DNA of 64,000 nt from Paraburkholderia azotifigens (GTDB taxonomy: Bacteria; Pseudomonadota; Gammaproteobacteria; Burkholderiales; Burkholderiaceae). The stretch is taken from the NCBI RefSeq assembly GCF_007995085.1, contig NZ_VOQS01000005.1, forward strand, positions 682,001-746,000, read 5' to 3'. The notes below the pieces were generated by a model, which was not told the DNA's origin, made no database searches, and was given only the letters and a program-made list of their open reading frames with translations. The translations under genes and the position numbers were made by a program. Shown here piece after piece: positions 34,644-43,634 of the stretch. Numbering within the stretch: position 1 is the first letter of the stretch; each line of letters begins with the position of its first letter.

Positions 34644-35930
34644 ATGCGCAAAATGCGTTGGGTGGTGATTTTTCTAAGCTTTCTGGCGATCGCGGTGAAC
34701 TACATCGATCGCGCGAACCTGGCGGTCGCGGCGCCGGAGATCGAAAAGGCGCTGGGCATCGGACCGGCGGAGATGGGCTTTATCCTGAGCGGCTTTTTCT
34801 GGACCTACGCGTTGATGCAGATGCCGTTCGGCTGGTTCGTCGATCGCGTCGGCGCACGTATCGCGTTGCCGCTCGCCGTTGGCTGGTGGTCCGTGTTCAC
34901 CGCGTTGACCGCGGCTACAAGCAGCGTTGCGGGGATGTTCGGCTGCCGGCTGCTGCTCGGCGTCGGCGAGGCGGGCGCGTATCCGTCGTGCGCGAAGCTC
35001 GTGAGCCAGTGGTTCCCCGTCAAGGAGCGCGCGCTCGCGACCAGCATCTTCGATAGCGGCTCGCGTGTCGGCTCCGCGCTGTCGATTCCCGTCGTCGCGC
35101 TGATCATCAGCACGGTCGGCTGGAAAGCGGCGTTCGTCATCACCGGTGCGCTTGGCGCGGTGTGGATTCTCGGCTGGTTCGTGATCTACCGGAACCCCGA
35201 GCCGCTCGATACGGGCAGCTCGAATGCGGCCGCCAACGCACCGGGCCTCGCCAGACAGCGCCAACGCGTCACGTGGGGCTCGCTGTTTCGCCACCGCACG
35301 CTGTGGGGAATGATGCTCGGCTTCTTCTGCCTGAATTTCGTGATCTATTTTTTCATCACGTGGTTTCCAAGCTATCTCGTGCAGACGCGCGGCTTCTCGC
35401 TGAAATCGCTCGGCACGCTCGGGATGATTCCGGCGCTGATCTCGATCCCGGGCGGCTGGCTCGGCGGCTATGTGTCGGATGCGCTGTTCCGGCGCGGCTG
35501 GAGCCTGACCGCTGCGCGCAAGACCTGCATGGTGGGCGGCATGCTGCTGTCGTCGGTGATCACGCTGTCGGCATTCACGGCGAACGTTTATCTGATGCTC
35601 GCGTTCTTCGGCATCGCGTACGGCAGCCTCGCGTTCGCCGCGGCCAGCATCTGGTCGCTGCCGGGCGACGTCGCGCCGACGCCGGACCATGTCGCGTCGA
35701 TCGGCGGCATTCAGAACTTTGCGTCGAACCTCGCCGGCATCGTGATCACGACATTCACCGGCGTGATGGTCGCCATGACCAAGGGCTCGTTCACGATTCC
35801 GCTCGTCGTGGCCGGTGGCTTCTGCTTTCTCGGCGCGTTCAGCTATCTGGTGATCGTGGGCCGCATCGAACCGCTGTCCATTGCTTCCGATACCGAAGAA
35901 GTGTCGACGCGTGTGGGCTCAGCGATCTGA
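34644..35930 (+). CDS. MFS transporter, anion:cation symporter family (hexuronate/sugar-acid type)
   Basis: 428 residues, 12 membrane segments. Opening VVIFLSFLAIAVNYIDRANL and the loop GWFVDRVGAR are typical of the ACS group (ExuT, GudP, GarP), which imports sugar acids such as galacturonate, glucarate or galactarate with protons. A strong AAAGGAGGAG precedes the ATG at 34644. First gene of the operon whose next members are an altronate/galactarate-type dehydratase and a hydroxy-acid oxidase, supporting a sugar-acid substrate. Confidence 0.88.
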   Translation: MRKMRWVVIFLSFLAIAVNYIDRANLAVAAPEIEKALGIGPAEMGFILSGFFWTYALMQMPFGWFVDRVGARIALPLAVGWWSVFTALTAATSSVAGMFGCRLLLGVGEAGAYPSCAKLVSQWFPVKERALATSIFDSGSRVGSALSIPVVALIISTVGWKAAFVITGALGAVWILGWFVIYRNPEPLDTGSSNAAANAPGLARQRQRVTWGSLFRHRTLWGMMLGFFCLNFVIYFFITWFPSYLVQTRGFSLKSLGTLGMIPALISIPGGWLGGYVSDALFRRGWSLTAARKTCMVGGMLLSSVITLSAFTANVYLMLAFFGIAYGSLAFAAASIWSLPGDVAPTPDHVASIGGIQNFASNLAGIVITTFTGVMVAMTKGSFTIPLVVAGGFCFLGAFSYLVIVGRIEPLSIASDTEEVSTRVGSAI

Positions 35931-35977
35931 CGTAGCTGGCAGCCGCCCCCGCAATCCTTTCCATTCGAGGTTTCCTC

Positions 35978-37525
35978 ATGTTGACTCAAGCTAGCAGTGC
36001 GCCCCAGGTGATTCGTCTGCATCCGAACGACGATGTGATCATCGCGACCCGGCAGCTGTTGCCTGGCACGCGCATCGACGCGGAGCGACTGGTCGTGACG
36101 GGACTCGTTCCGCCCGGCCACAAGATCGCCACGCGCGATATTGCGAAGGGCGAGCCGGTCAAGCGCTACAACCAGATCATCGGTGTGGCGCGCGAAGCGA
36201 TCGCGCGCGGCCAGCACGTTCACGTGCATAACCTCGGCATGTCCGAATTCTCGCGCGATCATGCGTTCGGCGTCGACGCGCATCCCACCGACTACGTCGC
36301 CGAGCCCGCGCACTTCATGGGCATTCGCCGCGACGACGGCCGCGTCGCGACCCGCAATTACATCGGCATCCTGACGAGTGTGAATTGTTCGGCCACGGTC
36401 GCGCGTGCGATCGCCGATCACTTCAGGCGCGACGTGCGCCCCGAAGCGCTCGCCGACTTCCCGAACGTGGACGGCGTCGTCGCGTTGACACACGGACTCG
36501 GCTGCGGAATCGACATGCAGGGAGAAGGCATCGCTGTATTGCGCCGCACGTTGGCCGGCTACGCGGTGCATCCGAACTTCGCGTCGGTAATGTTCGTCGG
36601 ACTTGGTTGCGAAACCAACCAGATCGACGGCGTGCTCGAAGCGGCTGGCCCGGCCGGCAAAGAGATGAAGCTGCGCAGCTTCACGATTCAGGACAGTGGC
36701 GGCACTCGCAAGACGATCGAGCGCGGCGTCGCGCTGGTCAAAGAAATGCTCGCCGACGCGAACCGGGTTGAACGCGTGCCCGTGCCCGCGTCGCATCTGT
36801 GCGTCGGTCTTCAGTGCGGCGGTTCGGACGGGTATTCGGGCATTTCGGCGAATCCCGCGCTGGGCGCCGCAGTCGACCGGCTGGTGCAGCACGGCGGCAC
36901 CGCGATCCTCTCGGAGACGCCGGAGATCTACGGCGCCGAGCACCTGCTGACGCGCCGCGCCACGAGCCAGGCGGTGGGCGACAAGCTGCTCGCGCGGATC
37001 GCGTGGTGGCAGGACTACTGCACGCGCAACGGCGGTGCGCTCGACAACAACCCGTCGGCCGGCAACAAGGCGGGCGGCTTGACGACAATCCTCGAAAAAT
37101 CGCTCGGTGCGGTCGCAAAGGGCGGCACGACGAACCTCGTCGAGGTGTACGAGTATGCGCAGCCTGTCGACGCAAAGGGCTTCGTATTCATGGACTCGCC
37201 CGGCTACGATCCCGTGTCGGCGACGGGGCAGGTCGCCTCGGGCGCGAACCTGATCTGCTTCACGACCGGGCGAGGCTCCGCATACGGATGCGCGCCGTCG
37301 CCTTCGCTGAAGCTCGCGACCAACACCGCGCTGTGGGAACGGCAGGAGGACGACATCGATCTCAACTGCGGCGGCGTTGTCGACGGAAGCGCTAGCATCG
37401 ACGAGCTGGGCGAAGCGATTTTCCGGATGATGCTCGACTGCGCATCCGGTACGCGCTCGAAAAGCGAGCTGCATGGCTACGGGCAAAGCGAGTTCGTGCC
37501 CTGGCAGGTCGGCGTGGTGACCTGA
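35978..37525 (+). CDS. UxaA/GarD-family sugar-acid dehydratase
   Basis: 515 residues, a single-chain form. N-terminal SAF domain (about 10-85), then the large GarD/UxaA catalytic region with NYIGILTSVNCSATVA, ALTHGLGCG, VGLGCETNQIDGV, LQCGGSDGYSGISANPALG and FTTGRGSAYGCAPSPSLK. Family members remove water from altronate or galactarate using an iron-type centre; Cys and His are present in the conserved spots. Which substrate applies is not decided. A GAGG lies before the ATG. Central gene of the sugar-acid operon. Confidence 0.88.
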   Translation: MLTQASSAPQVIRLHPNDDVIIATRQLLPGTRIDAERLVVTGLVPPGHKIATRDIAKGEPVKRYNQIIGVAREAIARGQHVHVHNLGMSEFSRDHAFGVDAHPTDYVAEPAHFMGIRRDDGRVATRNYIGILTSVNCSATVARAIADHFRRDVRPEALADFPNVDGVVALTHGLGCGIDMQGEGIAVLRRTLAGYAVHPNFASVMFVGLGCETNQIDGVLEAAGPAGKEMKLRSFTIQDSGGTRKTIERGVALVKEMLADANRVERVPVPASHLCVGLQCGGSDGYSGISANPALGAAVDRLVQHGGTAILSETPEIYGAEHLLTRRATSQAVGDKLLARIAWWQDYCTRNGGALDNNPSAGNKAGGLTTILEKSLGAVAKGGTTNLVEVYEYAQPVDAKGFVFMDSPGYDPVSATGQVASGANLICFTTGRGSAYGCAPSPSLKLATNTALWERQEDDIDLNCGGVVDGSASIDELGEAIFRMMLDCASGTRSKSELHGYGQSEFVPWQVGVVT

Positions 37526-37569
37526 GAAACGATGCGCGGTACAGAGACGAATAGAAGAGGAGAACCGAA

Positions 37570-38808
37570 TTGAAACGCCGCCTTTATTCAGGCCGCGACG
37601 TGAACCGCGCGCACAGCATCGACGATCTCCGCGCGATGGCACGCAGGCGGCTGCCGAATTTCTGTTTCGAATACATCGAAGGCGGCGCTGAGGACGAGGC
37701 GACGCTGCGCCGCAATCGGGACGTGTTCGACGAAATCGCGTTTTTGCCGCGCACGCTCGTCAATGTCGAACACCGCAACCAGAGCAGCACGCTGCTCGGT
37801 CAGCGCACAGCGTCGCCGTTCATGATCGGCCCGACCGGCTACAGCGGACTGATGTTCCGCGAGGGCGATGTGCAGCTCGCGAGCGCGGCGGCGGCGGCCG
37901 GCATTCCGTTCGTGCTGAGCAACGCGTCGACGGTTGCGCTCGAAGATGTCGTGCAACGCGCGGGCGGCCGGGTGTGGATGCAGGTCTACATGTATCGCAC
38001 GCGCGAGTTCGTCGCGAAGCTCGCGCAACGCTCGCTTGCGGCCGGAATCGAAGCGCTGGTCGTCACGACGGACAGCGCGGTGTTCGGCAAACGCGAATGG
38101 GATCTGCGCAACTACATCAAGCCGTTGATGCTCGACTGGCGCAACAAGTTCGATGTGCTGGGCCACCCGCGCTGGATGAGCAACGTGCTTTGGCCGGGCG
38201 GGATGCCGCGCTTTGCGAATCTCGGCGACCTGTTACCGCCGGGGCAGACCAGCGTGAAGGGTGCGACGATTACGCTGGGTCAGCAACTCGATCCGTCGCT
38301 GTGCTGGGACGACATCCGCTGGCTGCGTGATCTGTGGCCCAAGCGCCTGGTCGTGAAGGGCGTGCTGGGCGCGCCGGACGCACTGCGGGCGATCGAGGCC
38401 GGCGTCGACGGGATCGTGCTGTCGAATCACGGCGGCCGGCAGCTCGACGGCGCGGTGTCCGCGATGGACGTGCTGCCGGAAGTCGTCGATCAGGTGCGCG
38501 GCCGGCTCGCTGTAATGCTCGACGGCGGGTTCCGCCGCGGCTCCGACATCCTGAAGGCCGTGGCGCTGGGCGCCGATGCCGTGCTGCTCGGACGGGCGAC
38601 GACCTACGGCCTGGGCGCGGGCGGCCAGCCGGGCGCCGCGCGCGCGATCAAGATATTGCAAACGGAAGTGGATCGCGGGCTGGGTCTGCTCGGGTGCAGC
38701 GATATCGCCGCGCTGGATCGCAGCTATCTTCGCTGGCGGTTGCTGAGCGCAGCGCAATCGCGGGTGCACGCTGGCAGCGCGCACGATGATGCGATGTCAC
38801 TCGCGTGA
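37570..38808 (+). CDS. FMN-dependent alpha-hydroxy-acid oxidase (LldD/mandelate dehydrogenase type)
   Basis: 412 residues. TIM-barrel FMN enzyme with YIEGGAEDEATLRRN, TGYSGLMFREGD, the Lys in LVVKGVLG, SNHGGRQLDGA (catalytic His and Arg) and LDGGFRRGSDILKA. Oxidises L-lactate-like 2-hydroxy acids to 2-oxo acids. Likely TTG start at 37570 with GGAG 8 bases before; no ATG lies nearby in frame before the conserved text. Its place after a sugar-acid dehydratase suggests oxidation of a hydroxy-acid intermediate. Confidence 0.88.
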   Translation: MKRRLYSGRDVNRAHSIDDLRAMARRRLPNFCFEYIEGGAEDEATLRRNRDVFDEIAFLPRTLVNVEHRNQSSTLLGQRTASPFMIGPTGYSGLMFREGDVQLASAAAAAGIPFVLSNASTVALEDVVQRAGGRVWMQVYMYRTREFVAKLAQRSLAAGIEALVVTTDSAVFGKREWDLRNYIKPLMLDWRNKFDVLGHPRWMSNVLWPGGMPRFANLGDLLPPGQTSVKGATITLGQQLDPSLCWDDIRWLRDLWPKRLVVKGVLGAPDALRAIEAGVDGIVLSNHGGRQLDGAVSAMDVLPEVVDQVRGRLAVMLDGGFRRGSDILKAVALGADAVLLGRATTYGLGAGGQPGAARAIKILQTEVDRGLGLLGCSDIAALDRSYLRWRLLSAAQSRVHAGSAHDDAMSLA

Positions 38809-38892
38809 CGGCCAGGACACGGCGAGGACACGGCGAGGCGGCGACGAAAAACGATGAGCGTGCTTGCCGGCACACCTGCTGCAACGCCATTC

Positions 38893-38904
38893 GTTACCGG
38901 TAAC
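38893..38904. promoter_or_regulatory. 12-bp perfect palindrome upstream of the sugar ABC promoter
   Basis: GTTACCGGTAAC, 10 bases upstream of the -35 of the promoter at 38914. The text resembles operators of LacI-family gluconate repressors as recalled from E. coli. No LacI gene lies in the window. Confidence 0.45.
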
Positions 38905-38913
38905 TGATTCGAA

Positions 38914-38942
38914 TTGCACACGCTAACACCAGTCGCTATACT
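38914..38942 (+). promoter_or_regulatory. Sigma-70 promoter of the sugar ABC operon
   Basis: -35 TTGCAC (38914-38919), exact 17-base spacer, -10 TATACT (38937-38942). Predicted start near 38949; two candidate GntR operators lie just downstream. Confidence 0.72.
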
Positions 38943-38956
38943 GGGCTCCGCAATCG

Positions 38957-38986
38957 GTGGCCTGACCAAAATCGATTGGCCTGACC
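38957..38986 (+). promoter_or_regulatory. Two direct copies of TGGCCTGACC, candidate operators
   Basis: TGGCCTGACC at 38958-38967 and 38977-38986, 19 bases apart (nearly two helical turns), each preceded by ATCG. They begin about 10 bases after the predicted start, where a repressor would block RNA polymerase. The same core occurs at 34377-34388, suggesting one regulator for both operons. Confidence 0.55.
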
Positions 38987-39070
38987 GCAGCACGAATCAA
39001 CGCAGACTGGCGAACGGCGCGTTGTCGATCAAGTCATGGCGCGCGAAGAAGAACGAAAGGAGATGACACG

Positions 39071-40111
39071 ATGTTCCGTAAGGGAATGAAGGTCAGGGCC
39101 GCGCTCGCGCTCGCGCTCGCCGCATGCATGGTCGGCAGCGCGGCGCACGCGCAGGTCGCTGCGGGCGACACGTCGCAAAAGAAGATCGCGTTATCGAACA
39201 GCTTCGCCGGCAATGCCTGGCGGCAGTCGATGCTCAAGAGTTGGAACGCGATTGCCCAGCAAGCGGTGAGCGACAAGCAGATTGCCGCCGCGCCCGCGTT
39301 CACAACCGCGGAAAATCAGGTGACCGAACAGGCGCAGCAGGTGCAGAACCTGATACTGCAAGGCTATAACGCGATCGTGATCGACGCCGTATCGCCCACC
39401 GCGCTCAACGGTACGATCAAGAAGGCATGCGCGGCGGGCATCGTCGTCGTGTCGTTCGACGGCGTCGTCGACGAACCGTGCGCGTATCGCGTGAACTTCG
39501 ATTTCAAGGGCTGGGCAGAGCAGGGCGTCGATTATCTGGCGAACCGGTTGAACGGCAAAGGCAACATTCTCGAAGTGCGGGGCGTGGCCGGCATTTCCGT
39601 CGACAACCTGATGCATGAGGGTGTGCTCGACGGACTCAAGAAACATCCCGGCCTCAAGCTCGTCGGCTCGGTGAACGGCGACTGGACGCAATCGGTCGCG
39701 CAAAAGGCCGTCGCGGGCATTCTCCCGACGCTGCCGCAAGTCGACGGCGTCGCGACCGAAGGCGAGATGTCGTTCGGCATCGCGCAGGCGTTCAAGGCGG
39801 CCAATCGTCCCACGCCGCCCATGATCATCGGCAGCACCTATCCGGAACTCGAATGGTGGAGCGAGCAGACGAAAACGGGTTACCAGTCGCGCTCGCTGTC
39901 GAACCCGCCGGGCGCGGTCTCGTTCGCGTTCTGGGTCGCGCAGCAGGTTCTCGCGGGCAAGCAGATCCCGAAGGACGTGACCATCAACGTACCGCTGCTC
40001 GCAATCTCGCAACAGGAGTTGCCGGCGAAGCTCGCCGCGACGCCGAAGGGCGCTATCGCCGACGTCACCTACACGTTGCCGCAGACCGTGGCCTTGCTCG
40101 ACAAAAAGTAA
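39071..40111 (+). CDS. Sugar ABC transporter substrate-binding protein (RbsB-like), copy 1
   Basis: 346 residues with a signal peptide (about 1-25, AHA). Type 1 periplasmic-binding fold: IALSNSFAGNAWRQSMLKSW, NLILQGYNAIVIDAVSPTAL, GIVVVSFDG. Begins the importer operon; AAAGGAG precedes the ATG. It is a clear paralogue of the protein at 44574-45593 (same opening, same NLILQGY and VSPTALNG blocks). The ligand is a pentose- or hexose-type sugar by family, not further defined. Confidence 0.92.
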   Translation: MFRKGMKVRAALALALAACMVGSAAHAQVAAGDTSQKKIALSNSFAGNAWRQSMLKSWNAIAQQAVSDKQIAAAPAFTTAENQVTEQAQQVQNLILQGYNAIVIDAVSPTALNGTIKKACAAGIVVVSFDGVVDEPCAYRVNFDFKGWAEQGVDYLANRLNGKGNILEVRGVAGISVDNLMHEGVLDGLKKHPGLKLVGSVNGDWTQSVAQKAVAGILPTLPQVDGVATEGEMSFGIAQAFKAANRPTPPMIIGSTYPELEWWSEQTKTGYQSRSLSNPPGAVSFAFWVAQQVLAGKQIPKDVTINVPLLAISQQELPAKLAATPKGAIADVTYTLPQTVALLDKK

Positions 40112-40175
40112 GCGCGCTCAGGCCCGATCCGGCGCGATCGGGCGCGTGCGCGACGCCACGCATGGAGGCATGTGA

Positions 40176-41657
40176 ATGGGCGCAACATCAAGCAACGGTC
40201 AGCCGGGCGCGCTGATTCGCTTCGACGGCATCGGCAAGACCTTCGGCCGGGTACGCGCGCTGGGCGACATCGACTTCGCGTTCATGCGCGGAGAATGCGT
40301 CGGCATCGCGGGACATAACGGCGCGGGCAAATCCACGTTAATGGCGGTGCTGGCGGGCGTCTATGCGCCGACTCAGGGACGCATCGACGTGGACGGACAA
40401 CCGGCGCCGCATTACGACGCCAACGCCGCGCGGCATGCGGGCGTGCGCTGCGTGTTCCAGGAGTTGTCGCTGTGCGCGAACCTGACGGTCGCCGAGAACA
40501 TGACGATTGTGCATCCGCAATTGCGCGGGGCCGGATGGCGTCGCAAGGCAACCGCGTTGATGCGCGAGAAGCTCGACGAAATCTTTCCCGGCAATGGGCT
40601 GAAGGGCAATGAGCTGGTTTCCGATCTGACGCTCACGCAGCAACAGATGGTGGAAATCGCGCGCGGCTTCACAGTGACCGATGCGCCTGTGCGCCTCGTG
40701 ATTCTCGACGAGCCGACGTCGTCGCTCGATGCGCATACGGCCGATCAGCTGCTCGCATTCGTGCGTCGCGCGGCGCAATCGGGAATCACGTGCGTGCTGA
40801 TCACGCACATGCTGGGTGAAATCGAGCGCGTCGCAGATCGTGTGGTCGTGATGCGCGATGGCGGAATCGTCGGCGTGCTGCCGCGCGACGCGGTGAGCCA
40901 CGCGGCGATCATCCAGGCGATGGGTCAGCAGCTCGAAGCGGACAAGACGCCTTCTGCCGCGCGCGTGCGCGACGCACGCGGCGACGAGCGCGCTTTCCGC
41001 TGGAATGTCGGCGCGCATAAGCGGACTTTGATCGAAGCGTCGCGCGGCGAGATCGTCGGCTTCGCGGGACTCGCAGGCCAAGGTCAGACGGAAGCGTTGC
41101 TGTCGATCTACGAGGCCGCGACGCGTCGCGGCGCAGGGCGCGTGAAAGCCGCTTTCGTCGCGGGCGATCGCGGCCGCGACGGCGTGTTTCCGGTCTGGTC
41201 GATCGCGCAGAACCTCGACGTGCGCTGGCTTTTCGGCGGAGCGAAGTCGAAGCGCGGTCTCGTCGATCGCACGGCCGGGCGCGCGCTCGTCGAAGCGTGG
41301 CGCGCGAAGATCGGCATACGCGGCGCGCCGATGAGCGCGAGCATCCTGTCGCTGTCCGGTGGCAATCAGCAGAAAGTGCTGTTCGCACGCGCGCTCGCGT
41401 CGGACGCCGTGCTGATCCTGATGGACGATCCCACTCGCGGCGTGGATGTCGGCACGAAGCGCGACATCTATCAGCTCGTCCACGACGAAGCGCAAAAGGG
41501 CCGCACCTTCATCTGGTACACGACCGAAAACGATGAGCTGTCGCATTGCGACCGCACCTATGTATTCCGCTCGGCCGCCGTCACGCGCGTGCTCACAGCC
41601 GACGAATGCACGGAAGAAGCACTGCTTGCAGCAAGCTTCGAGGAGCAGGCCGCATGA
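40176..41657 (+). CDS. Sugar ABC transporter ATPase (RbsA-like, two domains)
   Basis: 493 residues. First domain: Walker A GHNGAGKST, Walker B VILDEPTSSLD. Second domain: LSGGNQQKVLFARAL, MDDPTRGVDVG. Its second Walker A is replaced by GLAGQGQTE, normal for the family. GGAGG precedes the ATG by 7 bases. Coupled by ATGA to the first permease. Confidence 0.92.
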   Translation: MGATSSNGQPGALIRFDGIGKTFGRVRALGDIDFAFMRGECVGIAGHNGAGKSTLMAVLAGVYAPTQGRIDVDGQPAPHYDANAARHAGVRCVFQELSLCANLTVAENMTIVHPQLRGAGWRRKATALMREKLDEIFPGNGLKGNELVSDLTLTQQQMVEIARGFTVTDAPVRLVILDEPTSSLDAHTADQLLAFVRRAAQSGITCVLITHMLGEIERVADRVVVMRDGGIVGVLPRDAVSHAAIIQAMGQQLEADKTPSAARVRDARGDERAFRWNVGAHKRTLIEASRGEIVGFAGLAGQGQTEALLSIYEAATRRGAGRVKAAFVAGDRGRDGVFPVWSIAQNLDVRWLFGGAKSKRGLVDRTAGRALVEAWRAKIGIRGAPMSASILSLSGGNQQKVLFARALASDAVLILMDDPTRGVDVGTKRDIYQLVHDEAQKGRTFIWYTTENDELSHCDRTYVFRSAAVTRVLTADECTEEALLAASFEEQAA

Positions 41658-42604
41658 CTCCCGCGCACTTTTCCATTCAGAGCACGCAGGCCCGCCTGCG
41701 CGCGCTGCTTCCTGCAATCTCGCTGATCGCGGTGCTCGTGCCGATCCTGATCATGCAGCCCGCGGTGATGAGCTATTTCGGCTCCAGTCTGCTGCTCAAT
41801 CTGGCGGTGCCGATCGTACTCGCGACGCTCGCGCAGCTCGCGATCATCACCGTGAACGACCTCGATCTGTCGATCGGTTCTTTCGTGAGTCTGGTGGCGT
41901 GCATCGGCGCGACGCTGCTGGTTAAAGAACCGTGGCTCGGTGTGCTCGCGCTGATCGGCTGCGTGCTCGCGTATGCAGCAGTCGGCGCGCTGATCGAGCT
42001 GCGGCAGATACCGTCGATCGTCGTCACGCTCGGTCTGTCGTTCGTGTGGAGCGGCCTTGCGATCGTGCTGCTGCCTTCGCCGGGCGGCACGACTCCCGGC
42101 TGGATCGGCACGGCGATGAACTATCAGACACCGTTCATCGCGGCGCCGATCGTGTGGTCGGTGGTGGTCGCGATCATCGGGCACGTGCTGTTGATGCGCA
42201 CCTCGGCCGGCGTTCGCATCCGTGGCGCGGGCGGCAATCCGCGCGCGATGCGCCGCTTCGGCTGGTCGCTCGTGCGCAGTAAGGCGACGCTGTACGGAGT
42301 CGCGGGCATCTTCGGCGTGCTGTCGGGTCTGTCGCTGCTCGGCCTCACGACTTCCGCCGACGCGAATCTGGCGCTGCGCTACACGCTGCTGTCCATCGCG
42401 GCGGTGATACTCGGCGGCGGCGAATTCATCGGCGGGCGCGTGTCGGTGATCGGCGCGGTGCTCGGTGCAATCACACTGACGCTCGCGGCGTCGTTCCTCG
42501 CCTTCCTCAATATCTCGGCGGACTGGCAGGTCGGCATGCAAGGCGCGATCCTCGTCGTCGTGCTGTCGTTGCGCGTGCTGCTGCAACGCGGGGAGCGCCA
42601 ATGA
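41654..42604 (+). CDS. Sugar ABC transporter permease 1 (RbsC-like)
   Basis: 316 residues, hydrophobic, BPD_transp_2 type: NDLDLSIGSFVSLVACIGAT, LRQIPSIVVTLGLSFVWSGL, ILGGGEFIGGRVSVIGAVLG. Start chosen at the ATGA overlap with the ATPase stop at 41654-41657. Forms a heterodimer with the next permease. Confidence 0.9.
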   Translation: MTPAHFSIQSTQARLRALLPAISLIAVLVPILIMQPAVMSYFGSSLLLNLAVPIVLATLAQLAIITVNDLDLSIGSFVSLVACIGATLLVKEPWLGVLALIGCVLAYAAVGALIELRQIPSIVVTLGLSFVWSGLAIVLLPSPGGTTPGWIGTAMNYQTPFIAAPIVWSVVVAIIGHVLLMRTSAGVRIRGAGGNPRAMRRFGWSLVRSKATLYGVAGIFGVLSGLSLLGLTTSADANLALRYTLLSIAAVILGGGEFIGGRVSVIGAVLGAITLTLAASFLAFLNISADWQVGMQGAILVVVLSLRVLLQRGERQ

Positions 42605-43587
42605 AATCGCAGCTAACCGGCAGGGCAATCGGCGCAGACGAAACCGCGTGGTCGCGCTTGCGCAGCGTTCAGGCGCCGTGGGCGTGGTCGTTCGTCGGCG
42701 CGGTGCTGGTGTGGTTCGGCATCGTCGGCGTGTTCGGCTTCGGCATAGCCGGCAATGTCGCGCAGACGGCGCTCACCTACGGCGTGTTCATGGTGCTGGT
42801 CGGTCTCGGGCAGATGCTCGTGATCACGTCGGGCGTCGGCAACATCGACCTGTCGGTGCCGTCGACCATCGCGCTCGCGGGCGTGATCGGCATGCACGTC
42901 ATGGGCGGGGCGAACGGGCGAATCGTGATCGGCGTCGCGGCCGCGCTCGGCGCCGGTGGCGCGGTGGGCCTTGCGAATTACATGCTGATCAGGCTGCTGC
43001 GCATTCCGCCCATCATCGCGACGCTGTCGTCGAGTTTCATCGTCCAGTCGATCGCGATCACGCAAGGGCGGCAGCTTCCGCCGCCGCCGCCCGCGCTCGG
43101 CGCGTTCGCGACCGGCCGCTTCCTGAACGTGCCGTATATCGCGCTCCTTGCGCTTGCACTGTCGGTCGCGCTGGCGGTGCTGCTGCATCGCGCGGTGTAC
43201 GGCCGCAAGCTGTCGGCGATCGGACAGAACGCACGGGCCGCGTGGCTCGCGGGCGTCGACGTGCATCGTACGCGCTGCCTCGCGTACGTGCTGTGCTCGA
43301 TGATCGCGGCGCTCACGGCGCTTCTGCTCGCGGCGACCTCGGGCGGCGCGTCGCTCGACATGGGCGTCGAGTACATGCTGATTTCGATTGCCGTGGTCGT
43401 GATCGGCGGCACGCTGGTCGCCGGCGGCAAGGCGACGATCGTCGGCGTGTGGGGCGCGTCGATGTTCCTGTTTCTCACGAACGCCGCGCTCAACGCGCTC
43501 GGCGCGGATGCGGGCGTGCGATCGATCGTCTATGGCGTGCTCATCGTCGCGGTGACCGTCGCGGCCGGCGGAAAGGCGGTGCGGTGA
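42601..43587 (+). CDS. Sugar ABC transporter permease 2 (RbsC-like)
   Basis: 328 residues: VITSGVGNIDLSVPSTIALAG, RLLRIPPIIATLSSSFIVQS, VIGGTLVAGGKATIVGVWG. Second channel subunit; ATGA overlap with permease 1. Confidence 0.9.
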   Translation: MKSQLTGRAIGADETAWSRLRSVQAPWAWSFVGAVLVWFGIVGVFGFGIAGNVAQTALTYGVFMVLVGLGQMLVITSGVGNIDLSVPSTIALAGVIGMHVMGGANGRIVIGVAAALGAGGAVGLANYMLIRLLRIPPIIATLSSSFIVQSIAITQGRQLPPPPPALGAFATGRFLNVPYIALLALALSVALAVLLHRAVYGRKLSAIGQNARAAWLAGVDVHRTRCLAYVLCSMIAALTALLLAATSGGASLDMGVEYMLISIAVVVIGGTLVAGGKATIVGVWGASMFLFLTNAALNALGADAGVRSIVYGVLIVAVTVAAGGKAVR

Positions 43588-43634
43588 AGAGGTGCCAATC
43601 GCTTTTCCGATTCACGTCAAGAACGAGAGGGGAG

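Noticed and set aside
35843..37642. 599-residue open frame on the minus strand
   Set aside because: Antisense to the UxaA/GarD dehydratase, whose identity is clear.
38815..38843. Short direct repeat GGACACGGCGA
   Set aside because: Two copies only, GC-rich, in a gene tail; no sign of function.
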